A stretch of DNA of 64,000 nt, taken from the NCBI RefSeq assembly GCF_000276665.1, contig NW_004955463.1:13185337-13249336 (forward strand), in the 5' to 3' direction. A model generated the notes under the pieces. That model made no database searches. It was given only the letters and a program-made list of their open reading frames with translations, and was not told the origin of the DNA. The stretch is from Chinchilla lanigera (lineage: Eukaryota > Chordata > Mammalia > Rodentia > Chinchillidae). Made by a program: the position numbers and the translations under genes. This document shows, one piece after another, positions 10,701 to 21,862 of the stretch; positions within the stretch are counted from its first letter, which is position 1, and each line of letters opens with the position of its first letter.

Positions 10701-12265
10701 ATGTTCTCAGCTCCTGAATTATTAGTCCATTCACCATCTTTCCCCGTTAGGGGGGGAAACAATAAACACGCCGAAATGTGGCATTTAGGAACTGCAACAA
10801 GATTTCTGTTTGGCATTTACAAGTCGGAGAACAATCGAAACACCCTTCCTATGCCTTTGTCAAGTGCCTTCCACACAGAGAGCTGAGATGTCTTGGAAAT
10901 CACACCTGACCTCCTGGCAAAGGAGGCCTTCACCTCAGGTGGTGCTGCAGATCCCACTCCCTCAGTGCTGTCACACTTGGGTTGCTGCTGGTCCTCGGGC
11001 GAGCAGAGAGAGGTCAAGGATATGGGCTAGAAGAAACCCGTGCTCCCCAGATTTAGAGCTCGGGGCACATCTCTAAATGCAACCTGGCTTTCCATCGGGG
11101 AGCTCTCTGCCTCTGCTTGCTGCCCTAGGTTAGAATTCATGGGCCTTCAAAGTGGAATTTAAGGGGCACTGTACCCAATGGTTGGATTTGCCCAATGTGC
11201 CAAAGATCCCCCAGACTGCAGCCCTTTGGAAATAACGAGGCCCACCAGTTTTATAGGCCAATCCTATAGCTTCTTGGCACCTTTCTTTCCATTACAGGAT
11301 CCAGAGCAATTAAGGTTTAACACCACTGAAGGTGAGCAAATAGAAAAGTAAAAAGTTTAATGTGAGATGCCCCAAAGAATACCAGAGAGCATTTAGCAGG
11401 TAGATATGAGCACAAAGATATCTCCTACCTCCCCAGCACTAAGCAAGGTATTTATGGTACAGCTTAAGTTTAGAGCCAACATCAGGGCAGGGGGAGGAGG
11501 GTAGTTTTCCCCTGAACTGCCTGGCCCAGCCCCGTTTGCAGACACCTGTTTATACTCCATCTCAAAGGCTTTATGGAGTCTGTGTTCTCCCCAGTCTACA
11601 GGCCCTGCCGTGGATCTATTTGTATACACATATTACAGGTTTTGGAAATAACTTCAGCACATAAATGCCATTATTTCCAGCAGAGTTGGTGTAAACCATA
11701 TTTACTACCGAAACACTCAGCTAAAAATCGAGCTGCAAGGAAAACGGCAGCAGCAACAGCAACAACAACAACAAAGAAATCAGTGACAGCTACAAACCAC
11801 AACCACAAATCAAACAAATCCATAAAGTGGCCTTGAGGTGGGAAGCACAAAACAGAGGCAGGACAAGATGGCAGGTGGCGATGCGCTCCACAATCGGAAA
11901 GAAAATTGGATTTCTAATTCCCTTCTCTAAATGAAGTACAGAGTTCTGGGGTGGGGGAGTACTGTGGGGAGGAGAGAGGAATGGGAAGGTACAGAAGGAG
12001 GGACATAGCAAGACATACTCATTTCTCTCACTGCCATGAAAACCTGCACAGTCTGTGTGTCACAGACAAGGGGACCCAGGGTCTACCCCGTGTGTGCTGG
12101 GGCTGTTGCTGATACCCAGCAGCTACCCCTGTCCAGCTTCACCCAAGTGAGCAGAAACACAGGCAGCATCCACAAGTCATAGCTGTCCTGGGCCTTGGAG
12201 GCAGGAATTGTCTTGCTCACTGCTCCATCCAGCAATCAAGCTACACTCAGACGCCAAGTGGGAAT
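10701..12265. other. Unique non-coding sequence
   Basis: No gene was recognised. Overlapping short open frames at 10.8-11.1 and 11.4-12.0 kb show no domain. A small CAG/CAA-rich run is listed separately. Confidence 0.5.
11745..11775 (+). repeat. CAR-type triplet run
   Basis: A short cag/caa run (cggcagcagcaacagcaaca and on) is visible. In one frame it would read Gln-rich or Asn-rich, but no flanking gene supports translation. Confidence 0.85.
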
Positions 12266-12269
12266 TTTC

Positions 12270-12720
12270 ATTCATTTATTTTTTTTACATTCACTAAGTA
12301 CTTTCTCTTTACTAAATAGTGAAGCTGTGTGTTTGACACTGTACTGTAAGTGATAGAGATACAAAACACATTATAGACTAATAGAGGCACAAGAAACATT
12401 AAATAAGAAAATAATGCTTAAATAAAAACAAAAACAGCTTTAAGAAAAAAAAAAGTAGCATTCGATTCATGGTCAAGGCAAAGAGAGATATGGGCTATAA
12501 ATGTTGATTAAGTCCTAAGTAACAAGAAAACATGGGCTGGGGCACTTCAGAAAGGCTTCAAGGAGGAGGTAAGCCTTGAAAGTAGGACTGAACTGAGCAG
12601 AGCAGAGAAGGAAGCAGATTCATTGTGGGAGAACTGTATCGGGGAAAGGTCAGATAATGGAAACAAACATGGTATATTTGGTAAGAGACCATTCGGACTG
12701 ATATGCAGGTTTGTATAGGG
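12270..12720 (-). repeat. Ancient L2-like fragment
   Basis: The motif order 'cactgtactgtaagtgatag', 'gagatacaaaacaca', 'gaaaggcttcaaggaggagg', 'taagccttgaaagtaggac' corresponds to the ancient LINE-derived series seen also at 7.6 and 57.9 kb. A run of ten A occurs near 12446. Diverged; the family call is tentative. Confidence 0.45.
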
Positions 12721-13900
12721 GAACCCAGGCCAATAAACTCAGGAAGGTGGTTTGTTTCCTTTCAATATTAACCAACCAAATAACATTGGAGATTCAACTA
12801 AAGTTGTAAGGAACACAAGGACCTCTTCAGTGGAAAGACAGCCCACATTCTCATATTCTACATAAATTTGCATAGAGGAGACCAAGTAGCTATGGTGGCC
12901 CACAGGAGTGGGGTGGAGGCATCTCTAACATGTGTGTGAGCATCTTGTGTACTGTGGTCTTTGATGCCACGTCCCCACTGGAAGGTACTACACTATGGGT
13001 AGCAGACTTATACCAAGAACCCCTGCCTCCTCTCTGCAAAATGTGGGCCTGGGGAGTAGGGGCTATCAAAGGGGAATTAGTCAGAAAGACACTGTCTTGC
13101 TGGCCAGGCAGAGAGTACTTGAACTTCAACGGAAGGTCGGTTGCTTATAATGGGGATGAGTGGAGAATCACCATAACCCAGAGCAGACAAAGTGTGAAAT
13201 ATGCATTTTTCTCTTTCACTTTACACCATTTTTATGAGACCTCTGTGTAGTTGCAGCAAGCAAAGCCCTTGGCTCGAGCCCTGCAGAGTTGGCAGATTTA
13301 TTACTGAATTTAAAAAAAAAAAATGAAAACAGTTCAGCTGTCTGGCCAGGTAGAAGGGATTATCTTTACTTGAAAGAAACCAGACAAAAAAGGATTCACA
13401 GTGGTGGAGAGAGGGACCCCTGCTCTGCTCGGAGCCATATGCCATCCACTGTAGCTGAAATCAACAAGGAATTCTTAAAAAGGCTCTAAGTCACCCACAG
13501 CCTGGCTACAAGAGCTGAGCTGCCTCTGACCAGCACCTCACTGTCTCTCTGGTGAGACCTCTCTGGGCTTATCTCACCATGGAGGAATCGGGGGCCTGAT
13601 GCAGCCACTGAGGGAGGGAGTCCAGGTCTATCTTCCAGATGAAGTCTGTTGGGGGACCAGGGTCTCAATAGCAACAACCCACAGAGACCAAGGTTCCCAG
13701 AGAAGCCCTAAGTTAAGAACACTGACCTGAAACCTTCGGCTAAATATTTACCCCACCAGGGCTCAACCCCTCCTTGAGTTGAACCCTTTATCCCATTTTC
13801 ACAAGTACAAACACTGTAAGAGGAGCAAAAAATGGGATATTACAACTTACATCCTGCTTTTCCACTCCCATGATTTCATTTGACCAATTTTCCATCTTAA
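12721..13900. other. Unique non-coding sequence
   Basis: No repeat or gene was recognised. Open frames of 79-106 codons at 12.9-13.25 kb on both strands overlap and lack domains. An A-run of about 11 lies near 13312. Confidence 0.5.
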
Positions 13901-13901
13901 C

Positions 13902-13985
13902 AGTTACTATGTGCCCGACAATGCACTGGGCATAGGAAGGGGTGAAGACATAGCCCCTGCCCTCAGGACTCTCACTGACCAGTCT
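13902..13985 (-). repeat. L2-like 3' fragment
   Basis: 'actatgtgcccgacaatgca', 'ctgggcatagg', 'gcccctgccctcaggac' is the standard reverse-oriented L2-tail series (less diverged than most here). Confidence 0.6.
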
Positions 13986-13990
13986 GCTAA

Positions 13991-14326
13991 TGCTTTTGGT
14001 CTGTTCAGGCTGCTATAGCAAAATACTTTAGAGTGAGAAATTTATAAACAAAAGAAGTGTGTTACTTATGGTTCTGAAGGCCAGGAAACCCAAGACCTAG
14101 GCCATGGCAGATTCTGTATCTGGATGGTTTGCCTGCCTGCTTCATAGATGGCACCTTCTCACTGAGTCCTCACATGGCAAAAGGGTAGAAGGACTCCCCT
14201 GAGCCTCTTTTTTAAGGGCACTCATCTCATTCTCCTCCCCAAGTACCTCACCGCCTAATCCTATTGCCTCAGGATTAGGTCACAACATACGAATGTGGAG
14301 GGGACACAAACCCTCAAACCATAGCA
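13991..14326 (-). repeat. MLT1-type MaLR solo LTR
   Basis: It reads 'ttggtctgttcaggctgcta', 'tagcaaaatactttagag', 'ttctgaaggccaggaaaccc', 'gatggcaccttctcactgag', and ends 'aaaccctcaaaccatagca'. These are MLT1 landmarks in reverse. It belongs to the same broad MaLR group as the other LTRs here but an older branch. Confidence 0.8.
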
Positions 14327-15040
14327 GCCAGCTTCTCCCAGCCCCCGCTCAGGTCTGGATTATTTCTGCATCATTGAATTTCAGAAACTGGGGTTCAGCG
14401 AAATTAAGTCCTAGCCCAAATCCACAGAGCCAGGAAAGGGAAAGTCCATCCCTGAGAGCCAGCATGGCTTGTCTGGATCCAAACCCTGCAAGCTCCAGGC
14501 TTCTGCACCCTGTTGGATTCCTGTCTTCCCTCACTGTCCCAGCCATTCTTGGAACAGAGCTTCCTGTTGATATTTCTCTGGAAGCTGTGGTGCTGCTGGT
14601 GTGCACTGGAGGCCAGGTTCACCCAGTGCTAAGAGGCAGAAAATAAGACAATCTTCTTGCTTCCACCAGCCACGATCCTGCTTCCCAGCACCTTACCCTA
14701 CTGCCTTAATTCCAGCTTCCTGTTGCTTGCCTGTGTTGGCCATGGAGAACTGATTGGCATTTCCCACTCTAAAACTTGAGTCCCCTAACCTTTGGGTGCC
14801 CTCTGGAAACTAAGATCCAGCTAGGACTCTCTCCCAGGACCACTGTGAACCAGACCCCCACCTTCTTTGCATCAGCCTTGCCCCAGCACTGCACATCTGC
14901 GCAGCTGTGACCTCCCCCTGAGCCTCAGCCTTCGCTTCCTTACCCCACACCCATCCCCTCACTCCAGCCCCTAAAGAAATGGGGGATTAGTGTCTGCAAA
15001 GCACTGTGAGGAGGAAAACAGCCAAGTACTTTCCACCCAC
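14327..15040. other. Unique non-coding sequence
   Basis: No gene supported. A 117-codon open frame (14293-14646) starts inside the LTR and shows no domain. The base composition is GC-richer and Pro/Ser-biased in translation. Confidence 0.5.
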
Positions 15041-15175
15041 AAGAAGAAAGAGATTTTAATTGAAAAACGAAATCACAGATTACATGCAAATCTTTGTTGG
15101 CAAATTTCAATTACTGCCAAATTAAATGCATAGCTAAGCTAAGCATCTTGGGGACACTTCATTTAATGTTTCCCT
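15041..15175. promoter_or_regulatory. Candidate regulatory AT-rich island with octamer
   Basis: A perfect POU octamer ATGCAAAT (15084-15091) is immediately followed by ctttgtt (15092-15098), a SOX/HMG-type site. Nearby are 'ttttaattgaaa', 'tttcaattactgcc' and 'aattaaatgcat', which hold homeodomain-type TAAT cores. There is no repeat signature. The regulatory role is inferred. Confidence 0.3.
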
Positions 15176-16479
15176 GGGATGTGTCCACAGCAATCAGAGG
15201 GGACATGAGAAGTGTCCTGTGCAGAATGAGTCCCCAGTAAAAAACTCCAGGGACCTCAGGCTCTGGCTGCACGGTGCCCCACATTCACAACTTAAACAGG
15301 GTGATCTTAGCCAGCAAGTGGCCCAATAGGGCAGGACAGGAGAAGATCTCTGGTATGTTTTACCCCCCCATATACACACCCAGAAAAAAACATACCTTGC
15401 CTTTGCCTATTACTGTGTATTACAAGTAAAAAATAAAACTTAAAAATTTAAAAAAACTGAGGCTCCGAAAGTCCCTTGATCAAGCTCAGATTGCCAGGGG
15501 CAGAGCCAAAACAAGAGCACAGGTTACAGGAGCAGAACGAGATACTGTGCCTAGGTCCCCTCATTAACCCTAGATTATCAGGTCAAGCTTACTGAAGAGT
15601 GTCCACCCCTGGCGGGACGATGAGGCTGTATTTATCCTACTCTTCAGAATTCCATCCTCATATCTGTGCTGCCCAGGATGGCTCAACACACATGCATTAA
15701 GTACTTACTATGCACGGGGCACTTCGCTGAGCACTGGGACCTGGGACTACGAGGTGGGAAACACACCCACCCCTCATTCCGCAAGGCGCCAGCACAGCAT
15801 CTGGCTTTGAGAGTGGGTGTAACCATTGCTACATCTGAGTGTCTCCAACCACACTGCAAGCACTTAAGGAAAAAACTGTGGCCATCACCAGGCATCACCA
15901 CCCTCCACTCCATACCCTTTTGAATCCCTCCTAACACACATATTAATACTTCTATTAATGCATATTTGAAGGGAAACCATCATATCAAGGTAGTTTTTGG
16001 CTCCGAAGATTTAGCCATGTATGTGTGAAGTTTTGCCCTCAGTTCAGAGCTGTTCCTAGATGCTTTTCATTCACCAGGAAGTTTCTTATCACTGCTACAT
16101 TATTTCCATATGGGTCAATACCCAAGTCTCTAGAATACTCCAAGCAGAACCAGCTAAGCAAGCTATCTCCATCATAGCCTGTGGGTGGCTTGGGGATCCC
16201 CGGCTCTTCCCTGGTGTCAGATCCCCAGGACCTTCTGTATACCTGGGGGGTAGAAGGCATGATACGCAGGTGATTTGAGGCCTGTCCCATGAATGGGAAG
16301 ACATAAAGTCCCAGAAGCTGGCACAGCCACCATCCTTGGGGCCTCCATCCTCAGAGTCTGGTGAAAGAGGCCAGGATGAGACTGACAGGCCAGGGCTGGT
16401 GGAGAGAAAGTCCACCTCCACAGGGCCTGGGGCATCCCAGCTAGGGCTGTCTCTCCCTCTAACTCCGCCTCTGCAGAGC
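15176..16479. other. Unique non-coding sequence with a weak L2-like trace
   Basis: No gene recognised. Around 15695-15770, 'gcattaagtacttactatgc' followed by 'gagcactgggacctggg' looks like a reverse L2 tail. Overlapping open frames on both strands at 15.67-16.48 kb are mutual shadows without domains. Confidence 0.45.
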
Positions 16480-16720
16480 ATGTGGGTTCTCTGGCCTTAT
16501 CTGCCAGATGGCTCCCGGAGGGGATGATTTATTAGGTGCAGAAAGCTCGCTGATAAATTTTACTGCAAGTCCCCAGCAGAAGACTGGGGGTAGCAACAGC
16601 CTGGCACAGGCAGCTCTAATGGAAAGTGCCGTCACCAAAGAGCAAAGCATTATTTATGACTGTCTGTAATGCCGTTCGGGGGAAATTCATCATCGCCTCC
16701 CTGTTCCATGCGTGCAAGGA
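16480..16720. promoter_or_regulatory. Candidate conserved non-coding element
   Basis: A compact repeat-free block with 'ggccttatctgccagatggc' (GATA-type TTATCT next to an E-box CAGATG), 'gatgatttattaggtgcag', 'ctgataaattttactgcaag' and 'gcattatttatgactgtctg'. No coding signature. This is a motif-based guess. Confidence 0.3.
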
Positions 16721-17364
16721 CAGCAGGGCGGGGGGTGGGGGGAGACAGGTGGGGAACAGTGAGAGCCTCGCTGGGAATCTGCCAGTGGAAAGCAAGGCCA
16801 TATTTCCCTGGGTGACCCAAGTCCCCTTGTCAAGCTCTGACCTACAAGGTTCCCTTACTGCCCCTCTTCTCCCTGGCACTGTGATCAACCCCACCCTCTC
16901 TCTCTCTGCCAGTAAAATAGAGAGCAAAATGGCATTTGGAGGTTCTCTGTATGGAGTGCAGATTCAGTGAGGGCACCCCTGCCTTGAAGCAGAGGTCTAG
17001 ACTGCGTGTCCCATCAAGTTCAAAGAAAAAGGGGATACTTCCCCATTTCCCAACTACTAAAGAAATGGAGGCTTGGAGCAAGGCAGTGACCCATCTCAGT
17101 CCCTGCAGTCAGGACCAGGTGGCTGTTAGGCCTGGAACCCTTTTCCCCTCGTGATACTCAGGTGGCCTTTGTGGAGTTCCTCTGCCCAGCCATCCTGAGG
17201 CATCAGCTGCATGGACACACTAAGAGAATGCCCTTGCCTAGTTCCACCACCCCCGCCACACCGACAGGTAGGGTCCCAACCCCTGTCCTTCTTTTCCATA
17301 TGTACAAAGTAGTCATGGAGTCCCATCTGCCTTCCAATTGAATTATTTATGTCTAAGTCTGTCT
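16721..17364. other. Unique sequence with a possible MIR remnant
   Basis: A reverse MIR-like stretch may run about 17045-17140 ('aagaaatggaggcttggagc', 'aaggcagtgacccatctc'). Open frames of 103-114 codons at 16.6-17.0 kb overlap on opposite strands and have no domain. Confidence 0.4.
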
Positions 17365-17480
17365 CTGTTATCAAATTAAGTGCTCCTTGAGGGCAGGGTC
17401 TGTATTGTATTCATTTTTATGTTCATCGCAGGAGTAGGCAAAGCACCTAGCACAGAGCAGCCTTGATAAATGCTGGATAA
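17365..17480 (+). repeat. L2 LINE 3' end
   Basis: 'agtgctccttgagggcaggg', 'tctgtattgtattcattttt', 'caaagcacctagcacagagc' and 'cttgataaatgctgg' form the classic L2 3'-terminal series in the forward direction. Confidence 0.8.
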
Positions 17481-17607
17481 TAAAATCACACTGACAGACA
17501 AGATATACAGTACTGGGATGGTGGCCCCATGTGTTCTCAAGCACCTGTCACCATGCTGGTATTCATAGTGTTGCAAATGGGCTCATCCCCACCCATGTGT
17601 CAATCAG

Positions 17608-17662
17608 CATGGCATAATGGAAAGAGCACTGGATTAAGAGGCAGGAAGGTTGGGTTCTAGTG
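17608..17662 (+). repeat. MIR 5' fragment
   Basis: 'ggcataatggaaagagcact', 'ggattaagaggcaggaaggt', 'tgggttctagt' matches the 5' end of MIR. Confidence 0.65.
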
Positions 17663-17884
17663 GGCAGAAACCCCAGACATTCTTTGAGTACATAACATGA
17701 GCCACATCAAATTTCATCACTAGAGCAATGATTCAACTTGAGCAGCTCAGTTTACTCCTGTATGTGTTGGTGCCCTGGGATTAAAGGAATAACACAGTCT
17801 GTTCATCCTAACTAATAGGATTAATATGGGAACATGACTGTGGCAAGAAGCAAATCTGAGTTCCAGGAAGGGGACAATCTGTAT

Positions 17885-17995
17885 CAAACAGTTCTTTATA
17901 CCAAGAACTATGCTGAAGTGTTCTGTTCATGTTACTCATTTAAATGCCTTCACGGTAATTCTGTGGGGTAAGTTCTATTATTATGTTCACAAATA
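17885..17995 (-). repeat. MIR fragment
   Basis: 'ttactcatttaaatgccttc', 'acggtaattctgtggggtaa' and 'gttctattattatgttcac' fit the reverse 3' half of MIR. Confidence 0.6.
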
Positions 17996-18027
17996 TAGAT
18001 TTGAAAACATGGCGTCAGCCCCTCCAT

Positions 18028-18150
18028 TTACTGGCTAGGTGTCCTTAAGTCATTTTCTCTTTGGGGGCATTATATATCACCTGTGAAATAAATGATTGGA
18101 TGAGATGCTTAACAAAGTCCCTTGAGCTCCAAACCTCTGTGAATATTAGA
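18028..18150 (+). repeat. MIR fragment
   Basis: 'tactggctaggtgtccttaa', 'gtcattttctctttggggg', 'tcacctgtgaaataaatgat' and 'tggatgagatgcttaac' follow the forward MIR core. Confidence 0.65.
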
Positions 18151-19090
18151 GTCACACTGTCACCCAAACATCCTAGGCAGCCCTAGCCATAGAAGAGGAT
18201 GGGTGATCGCATTTCCAAGAGCAGTAAGCTGTGCATCAAATTTTTGCTGGAAGAGCTGGAGTTTAATGCACCCCAACAAAAACTATCAAAGAATATAGGG
18301 ATAGGACCCACTGTGACTGACTCTTGAGAAGAAAGAGCCTCCATAACTTTAGAACCAGAAAGGAGGCAGGCCAGAGGTATGGTGACTGCAGATGCCTTGG
18401 GAGACTGGTCTCTAGGGTTGTCCACCTTCTGGTCATCCTAAACTGGTGAGGACACTGACCATGGTACCCTACCAAAGCTCTCTTGGTCTCTTTTCCAGAT
18501 CCATGGCTGATATTCCCAGAGTCATGACATTAAAGAGAAATTTATGGCCTCTCATCCAATGAATCTGCATGGAAACTAAGAATAAGAGCACTAAAGATCT
18601 CCCTAGAAGCTTTCAGTCACTGTAATAAACACCTGAATCAACCAACTAAGAAACAGAAAAGGTCCATAATCAGCACTGTTGCTTTGAGCCTGTAGCAAGG
18701 TAGCACACCATGGAGAGGAACACACAGAAGAACAAACTGCTTGCTTCAAGGCCAAGACATGAAAGAGAAGAAGAGGAAGGGGCTGGAGGCTCACTATTCC
18801 CTGTGAGGGCTCAGCTCCTGATCTGAATACCCCCAAGAGGCCCCACTTCTTAAAGTTCCCCCACGTCTGAATGGCAGCATGGGCTTTAAGACATGGGCCT
18901 TCAGGGGACACTTAAGATCCAAACTAAAGTACACCAATCAGTGGTCTTTCCTATAACGGATGATCAGTCAGGCCACTGAACAGCACACAGGTCATTCTCC
19001 ATTTACCCTTCCCAGAACACACTCTACAGGAGGAGCATCTAGCCTGTCCTATGGGAAGTCACGTATGTGAGGATCACAGTGGTTGCTTCG
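18151..19090. other. Unique non-coding sequence
   Basis: No gene or named repeat was recognised. A 102-codon reverse open frame at 18603-18911 shows no domain. Phrases near 18780-18920 (agggctcagctcctg) do not match an LTR well. Confidence 0.45.
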
Positions 19091-19115
19091 TGTTTGTTTG
19101 TTTGTTTGTTTGTTT
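19091..19115 (+). repeat. (TGTT)n microsatellite
   Basis: Six tandem tgtt/gttt tetramers are visible directly. Confidence 0.95.
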
Positions 19116-19377
19116 AGTAACAGTGGTAAAGAAAAGCCCTTTAACTTTTCAAAAATGTAAGTTTGGGGTCCAACATCCATATTAATATAGTTTAGCAGAC
19201 TTTATACAAAACTAGACAAATACTAGGTCTAATGGTCAATCTGATGAATTTCCATCAAGCCAATGGGCTTACTAGATAGGCTAGCAATATAAATGATGGT
19301 TTTTGGTTTGAATTCCAGCAACACCACAAAACAGGGAATATCTTAGAAACAGAAGCTAAGCCATACGAAATAAGAAT

Positions 19378-19600
19378 GACCATTCTGGAGTCAGATGGCC
19401 TTAGCTTAAGACTCACTTTCATATCCTGTGCCATTCAAGGCAAGTTACTTAACACTTCTTAGCCTACATTTCCTCCTCTGGAAACAATTTTTTCATAGGA
19501 CTATCTTAAGGACTGCATTAGACAATGTGTATATAGTCATAGCAAAGTGCCTGGCACATAATAGATGTACAGTATATGATATTTATTATTATGACTAAAG
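19378..19600 (+). repeat. MIR SINE, near full length
   Basis: The best-preserved MIR in the window: 'attctggagtcagatggcct', 'ggcaagttacttaacacttc', 'ttcctcctctggaaacaat', 'aaagtgcctggcacataata', 'atatttattattatgac' occur in order over about 220 bp. Confidence 0.9.
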
Positions 19601-19890
19601 CTTTCAGAAAGTCACATGAACTCAGACATTGATCACATAGCCAGTAATACAATTTGAATGTTTTGGCCTTTTCCAAACTCATATTGAAACTTAGTACCCA
19701 GTGTAATAGTGTTGGGAGGTAGGGCCTGATGGAAAGTCTTTGGGTCCTGAGCACTCCACCCTGAAAAATGGATTATGGCCACAGCAAAAGAATCTTGCAG
19801 GAGAGGCTTCACTTGTACCCTCTGCCACAAGAGGGTGCAGTGTTAGTCCCTGGCTGCCCCCTGACCCGTACCACACAAGGGCACAGCAGT

Positions 19891-19905
19891 AAGGCCCTCA
19901 CCAGA
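19891..19905. repeat. Target-site duplication, left copy
   Basis: aaggccctcaccaga is identical to the right copy at 20175-20189, the hallmark of L1-machinery retroposition. Confidence 0.9.
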
Positions 19906-20174
19906 GGGCTGGGGATTTAGCTCAGCGGCAAAAGCGCCTGCCTGGCAAGCGCAAGGTCGTGAGTTCGGTTCCTGGTACTNNNNNNNNNNNNNNNNNNNNN
20001 NNNNNNNNNNNNNNNNNNNNNNNNNNNNNNNNNNNNNNNNNNNNNNNNNNNNNNNNNNNNNNNNNNNNNNNNNNNNNNNAAGAACAACAACAAAAATAAA
20101 GTGCCAGGCAGGGGAAACCTTTAGAGAGAGGTAAAAAGTAGAGAAGAAAAAGAAAAAAAAAAAAAAAAAAAAAA
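19906..20174 (+). mobile_element. ID SINE retroposon, composite, with assembly gap
   Basis: It starts 'gggctggggatttagctcag', the tRNA-Ala-derived ID head with pol III A box (tagctcagcgg) and B-box-like 'gagttcggttcctgg'. At the expected end of the ID body it runs into 100 Ns. After the gap comes about 60 nt of non-ID sequence including 'agtgccaggcaggggaaacc', then an A-rich tail. The 15-bp duplications lie outside both ends, so the whole unit looks inserted together, or a second element inserted inside it. This differs from the plain ID copies at 35.8 and 40.7 kb. Confidence 0.85.
19980..20079. other. Assembly gap (100 N)
   Basis: Exactly 100 Ns, the conventional placeholder for a gap of unknown size. 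It falls inside the retroposon at the A-rich end of the ID body. The open frame reported through it is meaningless. Confidence 0.99.
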
Positions 20175-20189
20175 AAGGCCCTCACCAGA
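20175..20189. repeat. Target-site duplication, right copy
   Basis: Same 15 bases as 19891-19905; the first two A bases merge with the poly-A tail. Confidence 0.9.
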
Positions 20190-20315
20190 AATCAGATGCC
20201 AGTGCTATGGTCTTCAACATCTCAGCCTCCAGAACTATGAGAAATAAATTTTTGTACTTTATAAATTACACAGTCTCAGATATCCTAGTATAGCAGCACA
20301 AAATGGCCTAAGACA

Positions 20316-20663
20316 ACCAGAGATTTCAAGACAATTTCTCTTCTTGATCAACACAAACTGCTCTCTCCTCTCTCAATTTCTCTTGAAAACCAACCCCAAA
20401 AGATGATACAAATGCATTATAATTCAGACTCATTCTAAAGGTGAATCTCCAGAAAGAATGACTCATGTTAACCTAAATGACCAATCCCTCTGGACACTGT
20501 GACTTCATATCCCCCCAATTTCCAAATGAGTACTATTTTTTGGTAACTTAACTACCGTGGAGTGTAAAATAGCTCAGCCACTAGAAATGAAAATGATGGT
20601 TTTTTACCAACCATCCAAAGACAAAGACAAAGACAAGGGCAAAAACACTCCTACTATTTAAGT
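20316..20663. other. Unique sequence
   Basis: No gene or repeat recognised. A short (acaaag)n run lies near 20619-20637. Confidence 0.45.
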
Positions 20664-20856
20664 CTCTGGTTCTCAAATGTAGGTTCATGGTCTGGTCCCA
20701 AGAATACTGTAGAAGAATTACACACAGTGTTTGGTTTAAAATGCTGATTTCCAGACTTCAGGTTCAGAAATTCTGATTTAATCTAAAGTAAATCCCAAGA
20801 ATCTACATTATAAACAAGCCAGAGATTCAGATGTACATCCAGGTTGAAAACCACTG
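20664..20856 (+). mobile_element. MER5A-like hAT-Charlie DNA transposon
   Basis: 'ctctggttctcaaatgtagg' at the left and 'gttgaaaaccactg' at the right are the diverged terminal inverted repeats. The interior 'caggttcagaaattctgatt' is the MER5A signature. About 190 bp, non-autonomous. No clean 8-bp duplication is visible. Confidence 0.85.
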
Positions 20857-21860
20857 ACACTTATATGCCAGTGGTTATGTTTCTATGTATATTTTATTAT
20901 TTTTATCACATATTTTCTGTCATTTTGAACCTAATATTTTTACCATTAAATCACAGGGAGACTCAGGGAAAGAGTAAAAATATCTTTATGCTGGTCTCAT
21001 AGCCCCATCAGCAACTTCCATTTATATTTTGAGATTCTCATAGCACTAGCTGTTATAAAATTTCTCCTTGCTTTCAGTCCCTGGGTTTCATAAAAATGCT
21101 ACTCAGTATTTAAGGTAGTAGTAAAGTTTTAAGACTTTAAACAGAAAGTAGTAAATAGAATTTAGGTCGTGTAATACAACTGATTCATTGGCTTCCTGGA
21201 ACACCAGGGGGCACTGTGAGGAGACTCCCTGCTCTTAGTGGGAGGTGTGCTGGGCTCAACTAGTGATGTCTGCGTGGGCAGAGTCAACACCAAGGTCAAA
21301 GAAAAGATACTTCCTTCCAGCTCCACTTTAAGGTATATTACTGCCAAACGGGGAAGAGTATCAAAATTAATTTTAAAATTATATTTACATTTAAAGTTTC
21401 CATCCATACTTCAGCTGGGACCTTCTTTTCCATTATTATCATTTTCCTGACTATACTGAAGATGTGTTTTAGAATCTGTGTGGCCTGGTACAAGTAAAGT
21501 ATAACATAATCTGAAATAAGACCAGAAACTCTAAAAGATGTTGGTGTCTTGTGTTAACAAGGACATACTGCAGTGAAAATAAAGAAGTCTTTCTCATCTT
21601 GCTGCTCTCCCTTGAACTATTCTTTCTATCCTAAATGTCTTTTTTTTTTTTTGCCTTTCTATGCTCTCTAAAGTGTTTTTATTGCAACTATTCTAACCAT
21701 TTAAGGCAAATTAAGACCTATCTACCCCCTAATAAAAGATTTGACAAAATCTCTCATCCCTGATTGGAATTGTTCTCCCACAATATTTAGGGACTTCATG
21801 AAAGCATGCTTGACCACCTCATAATCCTGGTTACTAGTGTGTTTGTCTACCTCTTGCCCT
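20857..21860. other. AT-rich unique sequence
   Basis: No gene supported. A T-run of about 12 lies near 21641. The reverse/forward open-frame pair at 21.16-21.45 kb has no domain. Confidence 0.45.
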
Positions 21861-21862
21861 GA

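Larger units (their letters stand above)
19644..20315 (+). repeat. MLT1 LTR split by a retroposon
   Basis: The left part contains 'gaatgttttggccttttcc', 'gtgttgggaggtagggcctg' and 'acaagggcacagcagtaagg'. The right part resumes at about 20177 with 'atgccagtgctatggtcttc', 'agcctccagaactatgagaa', 'ataaatttttgtactttat' and ends near 'atggcctaagaca'. The ID-containing insert at 19906-20174 interrupts it. The match to MLT1 in order on both sides proves the interruption. Confidence 0.85.

Noticed and set aside
19906..19980. Possible tRNA-Ala gene
   Set aside because: The A and B box resemblance is that of an ID SINE; the same body recurs at 35.8 and 40.7 kb with A tails and target duplications, and the sequence does not keep a tRNA cloverleaf.
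19922..20185. Reverse open frame crossing the N gap
   Set aside because: It is translated through 100 unknown bases and a poly-A tail read as Phe; not a gene.
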